Positions 22,817-28,602 of a DNA stretch of 39,510 nucleotides are shown piece after piece. The stretch is from a virus: positions 1 through 39,510 of the IMG/VR virus record IMGVR_UViG_3300045253_000045; one strand, 5' to 3'. The position numbers were made by a program, and so were the translations under genes. The notes under the pieces were generated by a model. That model saw only the letters and a list, made by a program, of their open reading frames with translations. It was not told the origin of the DNA and did no database searches. Each line of letters opens with the position of its first letter. The first letter of the stretch is position 1.

Positions 22817-23130
22817 GGGTCAACCACTCCGAGAGCAGCGCGAAGGGAGTCAATCGCCGCCGCGACAATCGGATCGTCCGTCACCGACGATAAGGCGAGG
22901 CCGTCTGCCACGTTCTTCGCCGCCGCCCGCAGTCCCGGCGTCTCGGCTTCCGGTGATAGAGCAGGGGCAGGGGCGTCCAACGTGGGAGGAACGGCGTGCG
23001 CGACGATGGCCCGGTAGTCGTCGGTCACGTCGTACTTCGTCTGTGCCTCGATGTTGCCGTCGCGTTCGCGGTACTTCGTGACGACGTAGACGCGCCCGGT
23101 CAGCCCACTTTGGAGCAGTCGCGGCTTCAT
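22813..23130 (-). CDS. Small protein with SPE-type linker
   Basis: 105 residues from ATG 23130. The first half is beta-like (VYVVTKYRERDGNIEAQTKY and YRAIVAHAV). The middle, PAPALSPEAETPGLRAAAK, combines two of the linker motifs that occur in neighbouring genes. The last part, SLRAALGVVDP, looks like a truncated copy of the ALGESVSP linker. Function unknown. Confidence 0.55.
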   Translation of the reverse strand: MKPRLLQSGLTGRVYVVTKYRERDGNIEAQTKYDVTDDYRAIVAHAVPPTLDAPAPALSPEAETPGLRAAAKNVADGLALSSVTDDPIVAAAIDSLRAALGVVDP

Positions 23131-23959
23131 CGCTCGTCTTCGTCGCGGAGATCGGGAGCAGGGGCAGGGAGGGAAGCGGCGAGCAGCGGCGCGATGGCCG
23201 ACCACTCCCGCTTGTTCAGCCGCCGACCGATCGCGGCCTCGATCTGGGCGCGTCCGTCGCCCGGCGTCCACGAGTGCGAGCCGTCGTCGTTGTGGCCGAT
23301 CGTTCCGACGCCGAGCAGTTCCGTGCCGCACGTCGGGCAGACGGCACGCGGCCCTTCGACCGGCGTCAGCGGTTCCGATGCGGGCTCCCCGGACTCGATC
23401 AGCGCCCCGGAACGGAGAGTGGCCCGGACAAACTTGATGGCCACTGCGAGGAACCGGGCGTCGGCCTCGGATAGCGTGCCGGTTCCGAGCCCGCTCTCGC
23501 CGGAGTCCTTGCCGAACGAGACGTAGGCGTAGTTGATCTTGTCCGCGGGCGGGAAGATCGAGCGCCGAGCCGTCCACGGTCCGGGTGTCGCCTTCGCTTC
23601 GAGGTCGCGCAGGCGTTGGAGGTCGTTCATTCTGTCGGTCCCGGTGGGGTGGCGGCGAGAGGCTTGCCCTCGTAGATCGACACCATCCCCGGAGCGATCC
23701 GGTTCAGCCGCTCGATGAAGCCGCCGAGCGACTCACTCGTGGCGAAGTGGCCGTGGCCGAGCGGCATCCCGGTCCGGCTGTCGAGAGGCACGTCGGGCTC
23801 GCCCTTGCCGAAGCGGATGCGAGTCGTCACGCCTCCGGGCGACTGGACGTAGATGTCGCGATCGCCAATCAGATCGACCATCGCTCGGAGGTCTGTCGGC
23901 TCCGGTACTGCGGAGGCTTCAGGTTCCGGTGATAGAGCAGGGGCAGGGAGGGAAGCGGG
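22947..23959 (-). repeat. Interspersed repeat family C (PAPALSPE element), three copies
   Basis: Copies at 22947-22972, 23156-23181 (3' part only) and 23922-23959 share GAGCAGGGGCAGGG, with GGTGATA before it in two. Coding direction gives PAPALSPE. The first bases (TTCCGGTGATA) are shared with family A, so A and C look like products of the same linker. Confidence 0.8.
23127..23630 (-). CDS. Ead/Ea22-like protein with interspersed repeat
   Basis: 167 residues. The start, LQRLRDLEAKATPGPW, and the later LSEADARFLAVAIKFV are the marks of the Ead/Ea22-like group found in many phages, where helix-A-T-P-G-P-W is followed by a D-A-R-F/L helix. Downstream come ALIESGEPASEP from the 48-bp repeat shared with the next gene, then VCPTCGTELLG, a zinc knuckle, and a C-terminal helical part. 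Role in phages is unknown. Confidence 0.6.
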   Translation of the reverse strand: MNDLQRLRDLEAKATPGPWTARRSIFPPADKINYAYVSFGKDSGESGLGTGTLSEADARFLAVAIKFVRATLRSGALIESGEPASEPLTPVEGPRAVCPTCGTELLGVGTIGHNDDGSHSWTPGDGRAQIEAAIGRRLNKREWSAIAPLLAASLPAPAPDLRDEDER

Positions 23960-24237
23960 GTAGCCGTGTCGTTCGATGCGGTTATGCGTGCAGCCGAGGC
24001 CGTCGAACCGGGCGCACATCTGGCCCGCGCAATACGGGCAGTCCGGGCCGGGGTTTAGGTCGTCTTGCTGCCAATCGCACGTCCACGCGATCAGGGCGAG
24101 CACACGGTCAAGTGCGTGCCTCCAGCCGATCAGTTCGCTTGAAGGCACCGTGGCGTCGTCTCGAAGGGCTCGCACCGCTTCTTCGAGTGGCGGTTCCGAT
24201 GCGGGCTCCCCGGACTCGATCAGCGCCCCGGAACGGA
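23369..24237 (-). repeat. Interspersed repeat family D, two identical 48-bp copies
   Basis: The 48 bp at 23369-23416 and 24190-24237 are identical. Their plus-strand start is GCGGTTCCGATGCGGGCTCC. Both read RSGALIESGEPASEP in the minus-strand frames of two neighbouring genes (23127 and 23627). Flanks are unrelated. Confidence 0.9.
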
Positions 24238-24382
24238 CCAATGCCCGAGCATCGGAGAACACGCGGTAGAGCCGCTGCCACTCCTCGACCGGACGCGAGC
24301 GCGTTGTCACGCCATTCCCGGCCCCGACAACGAGCGCAATCGCTTCACCCAGCGCCTCACTGAGCGCCCGTACCCCACTCAT
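23627..24382 (-). CDS. Modular protein of unknown function (251 residues)
   Basis: The N-terminus MSGVRALSEALGE is a variant of the MSESESVRALSE start of the next upstream gene. Then come a helix (RPVEEWQRLYRVFSDARALV), the repeat-coded IESGEPASEP, a segment with CPYCAGQMC and a His/Cys cluster, another linker (ALSPEPEAS) and a final beta-rich part. It resembles the modular neighbours. ATG 24382 overlaps the upstream stop by ATGA. No family recognised. Confidence 0.55.
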   Translation of the reverse strand: MSGVRALSEALGEAIALVVGAGNGVTTRSRPVEEWQRLYRVFSDARALVRSGALIESGEPASEPPLEEAVRALRDDATVPSSELIGWRHALDRVLALIAWTCDWQQDDLNPGPDCPYCAGQMCARFDGLGCTHNRIERHGYPASLPAPALSPEPEASAVPEPTDLRAMVDLIGDRDIYVQSPGGVTTRIRFGKGEPDVPLDSRTGMPLGHGHFATSESLGGFIERLNRIAPGMVSIYEGKPLAATPPGPTE

Positions 24383-24582
24383 CGGACGAGCCACGGATGC
24401 GCGACGAGGTAGTCGTAATGTGTGACCGGGTCCGGCTCCTGACCACACGACTTAGCGGTCCACCGGGCCGCGTTGTGTCGCCAGCCGCCGTCCTTCTTCC
24501 GGCGCAGCCATAGGCCGTCGCGCGAACACATGCGTCTCTCCTCCTGTTCACTGAGCGCCCGTACCGACTCTGACTCAGACAT
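24379..24582 (-). CDS. Small basic protein beginning MSESESVRALSE
   Basis: 67 residues. The start is encoded by a DNA element also present before the methyltransferase gene at 25137. The remainder is basic and Trp-rich (LWLRRKKDGGWRHNAARW, ending HYDYLVAHPWLVR). The upstream stop overlaps the start by 8 bp. Function unknown. Confidence 0.55.
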   Translation of the reverse strand: MSESESVRALSEQEERRMCSRDGLWLRRKKDGGWRHNAARWTAKSCGQEPDPVTHYDYLVAHPWLVR

Positions 24583-25132
24583 GGGTACCTCCCCATTGAG
24601 CGGCCATTGCGGCGGCGATGCCTGGAAGGGTCCGGCTGCGTTCCTTCCAGCGGTCAGGGCCGGGACTGGCGTGGTGAACGCGGGGCGTCCGGCCGTCCAC
24701 GATGTTCGTGGGTTCGAGCTTCGGCAGTCCTTTCAGCCAGAGGCACGTCGCCTTCGTCTCGCCGTGGCCGAACTGCCAGGGCTGGATGATCTGATCCGGC
24801 TTGCGCCATGCCGACGACAGGATGCTCACCGGGTTCTCGATTGCGATGCGGGGAATGTCCGCCGCCGCGAGCGCCGCAACGAAACTCAGGGCATCCCGCT
24901 GCTCAGGTTGTCGCGATGCAAACCACCGCGCCCCGGACACCGCCAGGAAGGTACAGGGCGGGTGCGCGACCATGAGGTCCCACCCTTCGTAGAGGTGGTA
25001 GCGCACGTCCCCGACGATATGCGACCCTGGTCGCTCCGAAGGCAACAGGTCGCAGGAAACCGCGTCATGCCCCGCCGCGATGAACGCATCACGGACGATG
25101 CCGGAGAACTCGCACGCCACCAGCACTCTCAT
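24575..25132 (-). CDS. C5-cytosine methyltransferase-like protein
   Basis: 185 residues. The start RVLVACEFSGIVRDAF, with a following SCDLLPS, is the S-adenosylmethionine binding region of a common phage protein group. Motif IV is changed from P-C-Q to HPPCTFLAVSGARWF, keeping the catalytic Cys. IAIENPVSIL matches the E-N-V motif. The target recognition region is short, so it may methylate DNA without restriction or protect phage DNA. The same group is known as phage DNA cytosine methyltransferase. No restriction partner is visible. Confidence 0.72.
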   Translation of the reverse strand: MRVLVACEFSGIVRDAFIAAGHDAVSCDLLPSERPGSHIVGDVRYHLYEGWDLMVAHPPCTFLAVSGARWFASRQPEQRDALSFVAALAAADIPRIAIENPVSILSSAWRKPDQIIQPWQFGHGETKATCLWLKGLPKLEPTNIVDGRTPRVHHASPGPDRWKERSRTLPGIAAAMAAQWGGTHV

Positions 25133-25167
25133 CGGGTGAGCGCCCGTACCGACTCTGACTCAGTCAT
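25129..25167 (-). CDS. Possible 12-residue leader peptide MTESESVRALTR
   Basis: ATG 25167 lies in the end of the upstream zinc-finger gene and its TGA forms ATGA with the methyltransferase start. The peptide repeats the N-terminus of the 67-residue protein encoded at 24379-24582. It probably arose by copying the repeat. It could bridge translation between the genes. Expression is not shown. Confidence 0.3.
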   Translation of the reverse strand: MTESESVRALTR

Positions 25168-25567
25168 GGGACACTTCCACGTGTTCCGGGTCCTCGTTCG
25201 GGTGAACGCGGCCAACGTGTCGGGCGAGGTCGCGGAGGTGCTGCCCGCAAAACGGGCACTCACCGGCCAGGACCTGCCTGCGAAGGCGGGTGACGTGGCC
25301 CTTGGTCGTTCGGAGCGATGCCTCCGCCTGGTCGGCACGAGCAAGCGCTGCGGCGGCCTGATCCTCAGCCCGTTTACGGAGACGCTTCTCCTGTTGAGCT
25401 TCCGTCTCGCCGAGATAGTGCTGCGAGTGGCCGTTCGGACAGCAGAACGACCGGGAATGGTTCGCCAGCAGCTGAGCGTTGAGGCTGCTCGACAGCCCGA
25501 ACGGAACGCCACAGTAGCAGCACTCCATGTAGTCGAGCGTCGTGCTATAGGTCAGCGTGCGCGTCAT
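25160..25567 (-). CDS. Double zinc-finger phage protein
   Basis: 135 residues from ATG 25567 (ATGA overlap). An N-terminal CCYCGVPFGLSSSLN with later FCCPNGHSQHYLG makes one zinc module, followed by an acidic/basic helical coil (EAQQEKRLRKRAEDQAAAAL) and a second, C-terminal C2H2-like finger ECPFCGQHLRDLARHVGRVH. This arrangement is widespread in actinobacterial and other high-GC phages. DNA or RNA binding is likely. Function unknown. Confidence 0.7.
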   Translation of the reverse strand: MTRTLTYSTTLDYMECCYCGVPFGLSSSLNAQLLANHSRSFCCPNGHSQHYLGETEAQQEKRLRKRAEDQAAAALARADQAEASLRTTKGHVTRLRRQVLAGECPFCGQHLRDLARHVGRVHPNEDPEHVEVSHD

Positions 25568-25884
25568 CCAAACACCTCGTAACACTGCGTGCAGCCCGGA
25601 ACGGGATCGACGTGGACGTGACCCTCGACGGAGGCGAGGTAGGCGCGGAGCTCAGGCCGGTGCGATGTTGCCCAGCCGTCGAGATGATGGTGCCAGCACA
25701 GGCTCACGAGGTGGCCCGGATCGGACGGTGCACGCTTGCCCATCCGCCCGTAGCCGTCCTGGATGTGGTCGAGCGTCAGCCGCCCATTGCACAGGTCCAG
25801 CGCCCCGAGTTCCGGCGCAACGCAACCCGAGTCCCGCTCGAAGACTTCGATGCGGACGGTTGTGGTGACGGGATCGCGTCTCAT
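25564..25884 (-). CDS. HNH endonuclease-like protein
   Basis: 106 residues from ATG 25884 (ATGA). After FERDSGCVAPELG come LTLDHIQDGYG and LVSLCWHHHLDGWATSHRPEL, which give the D-H then C-x2-H-H core of an HNH fold, although the first Cys pair is not complete. Small HNH proteins of this type can be packaging accessories or homing nucleases. It lies far from the terminase here. Confidence 0.65.
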   Translation of the reverse strand: MRRDPVTTTVRIEVFERDSGCVAPELGALDLCNGRLTLDHIQDGYGRMGKRAPSDPGHLVSLCWHHHLDGWATSHRPELRAYLASVEGHVHVDPVPGCTQCYEVFG

Positions 25885-26033
25885 AGCGCAGCCTTCCGAG
25901 CGTCGCACGCCTTGCGGTCGTTGCACTTATCGACCGCCACGAACTTCCCCTTCGAGGTGCGGTACAGGCCGGGGCTCACGTCGGAGCCTTCGTGTCCGCA
26001 GATACGGCACTTCCCCTTCATCTCGGTCGTCAT
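25881..26033 (-). CDS. 50-residue zinc-binding protein
   Basis: ATG 26033 overlaps the upstream stop by ATGA. KCRICGHEGSDVS and KCNDRKACDARK supply four Cys in two pairs, a probable zinc finger. Function unknown. Confidence 0.6.
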   Translation of the reverse strand: MTTEMKGKCRICGHEGSDVSPGLYRTSKGKFVAVDKCNDRKACDARKAAL

Positions 26034-26551
26034 GACTTCCGTCCTGCGTGCGCGGCAACCCACCCACCCGCCTCGAGCGACACGTCTCGGAGGCTTCGCG
26101 GCTTGCCGCCCGCCGAATCAGGATCCGAAACGGAGCCCGCGACCGAATCCGATACCGATACGGAAGAGGACTTGGACGTACTTGTACGGACTAGTACGGA
26201 CGGACATGTACTCCGGTGTCGGGATGCAATCGTCTCCGCCTTGTTGCCACCCTTCACGCCATGACGGGGCAGGGTCGGGACGGTGGCATGGATGCCGCAC
26301 TCCAGGTACTTGATCCGGCCCATCCCCTCGAGCTCGGCGAGCGCCTTGTCGGTGATCCGCTGTCGATGGGCCTGACCGTCGTATGGGAAGAGCGCGGCGG
26401 CGATCTGGCGCGGCTTGCGCTCGAAGTAGCCGGCGTCGTCGCAAAGCGTCCACAGGCCGATGTATACGAGCCGGGTCGGTATGCTCGCAGTTGCCATCAG
26501 CTCGTCCGCGAAGAACTCCGGGCGGATCAGGCGGGTGCGGCTCATCGCCAC
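26030..26551 (-). CDS. Replication initiator-like winged-helix protein
   Basis: 173 residues (ATG 26551; ATG 26545 is equally good). SRTRLIRPEFFADELMATA and RLVYIGLWTLCDDAGYF, then the FERKPRQIAAALFPYD stretch, are the signature of an N-terminal winged-helix domain found in phage replication proteins of the replisome organiser/DnaD-like kind. The middle (about 115-150) is Ser/Thr/Val-rich, VRTSTSKSSSVSVSDS, and coincides with a DNA segment of GTAC-containing repeats. The C-terminus is short and basic. It may bind the origin and recruit the host helicase, as lambda O does. No phage helicase or polymerase is seen. Confidence 0.68.
   Translation of the reverse strand: MAMSRTRLIRPEFFADELMATASIPTRLVYIGLWTLCDDAGYFERKPRQIAAALFPYDGQAHRQRITDKALAELEGMGRIKYLECGIHATVPTLPRHGVKGGNKAETIASRHRSTCPSVLVRTSTSKSSSVSVSDSVAGSVSDPDSAGGKPRSLRDVSLEAGGWVAAHAGRKS
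26178..26211. other. Iteron-like repeats in the initiator gene (possible origin)
   Basis: Four GTAC tetramers occur in 34 bp (26178, 26184, 26194, 26208), and GTACGGAC is directly repeated at 26184 and 26194 with 10-bp spacing. The cluster falls in the linker-encoding part of the initiator-like gene, where lambda carries its iterons in gene O. No AT-rich stretch is evident nearby, which weakens the case. Confidence 0.35.
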
Positions 26552-27033
26552 GTCTCTCGACGGACCACGTGGCGGATTGTGATCGGAGCGACACCGTACT
26601 CGGCCGCCAGTCGTCGGAGGTCACCGTATCGCCCCGGATAGGACGCACGTATGGCCGTCACGGCTACGTCAGTCAGACGCGCGCCGCCGTGCCTTTCGCC
26701 GTGTGCGATCCTACCCTTGGCAGCTGCATCCAGCGCGTTGTCACGGTTCGTGCCACGGAACAGGTGCTCTGGTCGCACGCAATCAGGCGTGTCGCAGTGA
26801 TGACAGGCGTGTTCACCATCCCGCAACGGCCGGCCGTCTATAGCAAGTGCCACCGCCGTCGCTCGGACGATGCGGTCGTTGAGCGAGAAGCGTCCGTAGG
26901 CACCGCCTCCGCTGCGGCTACGACTGCCAGTCCAGCGCCAGCAATCACCCGAGTCATCCACGAACGCACGGAACCGGCGCACGTCCTCACGGGAAAGATC
27001 CGAGGCTGTTATCAGCCTTCGTGGAATGGTCAT
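26542..27033 (-). CDS. HNH homing endonuclease
   Basis: 163 residues from ATG 27033, which has AGAGG seven bases upstream. ATG 27039 is an alternative. DSGDCWRWTGSR, then HACHHCDTPDCVRPEHLFRGT and NRDNALDAAAKGR form the core of the HNH homing family (C-D-x-P-x-C-V-x-P-x-H-L). GERHGGARLTDVAVTAIR with a helix-turn-helix end (DLRRLAAEYGVAPITIRHVV) is its DNA-binding tail. It resembles the enzyme at 31883-32362. Gene starts after a 34-bp gap, unusual here, suggesting a mobile insertion. Confidence 0.85.
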   Translation of the reverse strand: MTIPRRLITASDLSREDVRRFRAFVDDSGDCWRWTGSRSRSGGGAYGRFSLNDRIVRATAVALAIDGRPLRDGEHACHHCDTPDCVRPEHLFRGTNRDNALDAAAKGRIAHGERHGGARLTDVAVTAIRASYPGRYGDLRRLAAEYGVAPITIRHVVRRETWR

Positions 27034-27067
27034 GTCCATGCCTCTACAGAACAGCCCTGAAACCGGG

Positions 27068-27454
27068 CTAGGCTGCGGGTCCGGCCGAGGTCTGTAGTCC
27101 TCGACCGGAACTCCGCCCGCTTGTCGGAGCGAGTCCGACCGCATTCATGGTGCCACTACCGGCAGCGAGGCGCAAGCGGTTTCTACGCCGTTGTGCCGCC
27201 TCTCGCCATTGCCGGCGCAGCTTCGTATCGTCCAACCGTGGGCGCCAGGGATCGAGCCGCGGGCGTCCTGATGGTGCCCGTCCGGTGTCGAGCGGTGCCC
27301 CGTTGCAGCAGCCCGACTCCCGCATCCGGGACGCGAAGGCGAACGGACAATCCCGGCACGGACGATCCGCTCGCGTTCCCGTCCGAAGCAGTGCGTTCGC
27401 CCGCTCCCACAGGATCCGTTCCTCAGGGGTCATGCACGCAGCCTCGAAGGTCAT
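27068..27454 (-). CDS. Cys- and Arg-rich protein of unknown function
   Basis: 128 residues from ATG 27454 (ATGA overlap). The first half has helices and a zinc-like cluster, PCRDCPFAF and SGCCNGAPLD. The second half is Arg-rich (LRRQWREAAQRRRNRLRLA) and ends in Ser/Gly-rich sequence. Possibly nucleic acid binding. Confidence 0.55.
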   Translation of the reverse strand: MTFEAACMTPEERILWERANALLRTGTRADRPCRDCPFAFASRMRESGCCNGAPLDTGRAPSGRPRLDPWRPRLDDTKLRRQWREAAQRRRNRLRLAAGSGTMNAVGLAPTSGRSSGRGLQTSAGPAA

Positions 27455-27954
27455 CGTGCGCCTTTTTCGACTTCGACAAGGACGCCGAGGTCGGCGGCTT
27501 GCAGGATGAATGCGGCCCACGATCCAAACGCAAACAGGGTCGAGCCGAAGGACGAGCGCCCGGTAACCCCATCATTGCGCACGAACCAGAGGCGGTCGCG
27601 GAGAAAGCACACCAGGTCCGCGGCGTCGAAAGCCCGCTGGTACATGCGCGTCTCGGTCCGAGATGGCAGGAGCATGATGCCGTCGCGGTGCTCCAGCATT
27701 CGCTCCACGAACGGGACTCCACCGGGGCCAAAGGGCGGGTTCAGCCAAACGTGCCCCTCCCAAGGCTTCGATAGACCGTCGAGGACGGCGGTCCACTTCC
27801 GGCGTGCTGGCACGCGGTTGAACAGATCGGTCTCGTCACCGTCTCGGCCCGCGCAGGGATCGAGGTCGAACTCGGGATCACCGAGCGCCGCGAACAGACT
27901 CGCTGGGGTGTACCACTCCACCGTCGCCCCGACCGCCGCTTCGTGGACGGTCAC
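27451..27954 (-). CDS. Phage DNA N6-adenine methyltransferase (Dam-like)
   Basis: 167 residues from GTG 27954 (GTGA overlap). EWYTPASLFAAL and EFDLDPCAG are the opening blocks of the phage N-6-adenine methyltransferase family, and VWLNPPFG is the catalytic D/N-P-P-(F/Y/W) motif. FNRVPARRKW and a later LLPSRTETRMYQ also fit. It would modify adenine in phage DNA, probably to avoid host restriction. Length is normal for the compact phage form. With the cytosine enzyme at 24575 the phage has two methyltransferases. Confidence 0.86.
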   Translation of the reverse strand: MTVHEAAVGATVEWYTPASLFAALGDPEFDLDPCAGRDGDETDLFNRVPARRKWTAVLDGLSKPWEGHVWLNPPFGPGGVPFVERMLEHRDGIMLLPSRTETRMYQRAFDAADLVCFLRDRLWFVRNDGVTGRSSFGSTLFAFGSWAAFILQAADLGVLVEVEKGAR

Positions 27955-28157
27955 GGCGCAGACTTCTCGACAGCGATGGAGATGTCCGGCTCACCGGCAG
28001 CCTTGCCGACGAGGAACGAGAGCATCGTGTGTGCCTTGATAGCCTCTGGTGTCATGGTGGGCGGGCCGACGACCACAATGCGTCCCGCCGCCGTCTCCGC
28101 CTCGATGAAACGCCACATCTCGCGACGCGGGACCAGGCGGCCTTTCCCGCGGATCAC
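27951..28157 (-). CDS. Small protein of unknown function
   Basis: 68 residues from GTG 28157. GRLVPRREMWRFIEAETA and RIVVVGPPTMTPEAIKAH suggest a small alpha/beta protein. Overlaps both neighbours by GTGA. Not recognised. Confidence 0.55.
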   Translation of the reverse strand: MIRGKGRLVPRREMWRFIEAETAAGRIVVVGPPTMTPEAIKAHTMLSFLVGKAAGEPDISIAVEKSAP

Positions 28158-28477
28158 GCCACGTCTCCAAACAGCGTCAATCCCTGACGAGACGCGGCCT
28201 CATCCTCGAGGCGTCGGGCGGTCCTGAGAAGCTGGCGGGTGCCGAGTGCCACCTGGACGAGCCTTCTTCGACGAGAGGCCGCGTAGGCCCGGAGCTCGGC
28301 GGGGTCGGAGGTCAGCCGCACCCCTTCACCATCTCCGACGATCGGCAATCCGGCCAACCGCAGCTCCGCGATGGCGAACTCCGCATCCCTCCGAGAGACC
28401 CCGGCTCTGGTCGCTACCGTGGCGATGGTCTCAGCCTGTTCGGAGAGGACGGCGCGGATTCGGCCAGTGTCGCTCAC
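28154..28477 (-). CDS. Winged helix-turn-helix protein
   Basis: 107 residues from GTG 28477. RIRAVLSEQAETIATVATRAGVSRR and the following AEFAIAELRLAGLPIVGDG, then VRLTSDP make a complete winged helix, in which the wing ends with the G-D-G-x-G-x-x-L pattern. The last 40 residues are a helical tail. A transcription regulator or a DNA-processing accessory protein. Confidence 0.65.
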   Translation of the reverse strand: MSDTGRIRAVLSEQAETIATVATRAGVSRRDAEFAIAELRLAGLPIVGDGEGVRLTSDPAELRAYAASRRRRLVQVALGTRQLLRTARRLEDEAASRQGLTLFGDVA

Positions 28478-28602
28478 AGATCACCGAACGGTTCTGCGAA
28501 CGGATCGCGGTTGCCAAGAAGGCGCATCGCCCATGCCGTGAGCAGCGCGTACCCGGCGAAGGCTGCGGCTGCGATGAGGAGGGCGAGGGCTACGAGTCTC
28601 AT
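28474..28602 (-). CDS. 42-residue membrane peptide
   Basis: ATG 28602 forms ATGA with the upstream stop, and its TGA forms GTGA with the next start. [20 protein letters not shown] is a single membrane span near the N-terminus, followed by a short acidic end (PFAEPFGDL). Coupling on both sides supports it. Function unknown. Confidence 0.55.
   Translation of the reverse strand: MRLVALALLIAAAAFAGYALLTAWAMRLLGNRDPFAEPFGDL

Larger units (their letters stand above)
21567..22946 (-). repeat. Interspersed repeat family B (TETPGLR element), three copies
   Basis: A 33-bp sequence, beginning CCGCAGTCCCGGCGTCTCGG, is identical at 21567-21599 and 21888-21920. The first 20 bases recur at 22927-22946. It codes for AESPTETPGLR or ETPGLR on the minus strand, in the two genes at 21342 and 22813. 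Confidence 0.85.
24357..25170 (-). repeat. Interspersed repeat family E (start-codon element), three copies
   Basis: A 27-bp core starting TGAGCGCCCGTACCGACTCT occurs at 24552-24578 and 25137-25163, both followed by a CATGGG that carries the start codon on the minus strand. A shorter copy (TCACTGAGCGCCCGTACC) lies at 24357-24374. Each copy provides the first codons of a reading frame (SESVRALSE, TESESVRALTR and SGVRALSE). Confidence 0.85.

Noticed and set aside
24060-24130. tRNA genes and other structural RNAs in the window
   Set aside because: No cloverleaf or CCA-end pattern was recognised by eye here or elsewhere. A covariance search would be needed to be certain.
21736-25170. Possible CRISPR array
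   Set aside because: The repeats are of five different families, unevenly spaced, and lie in frame inside genes. No spacers of even size and no cas genes occur.
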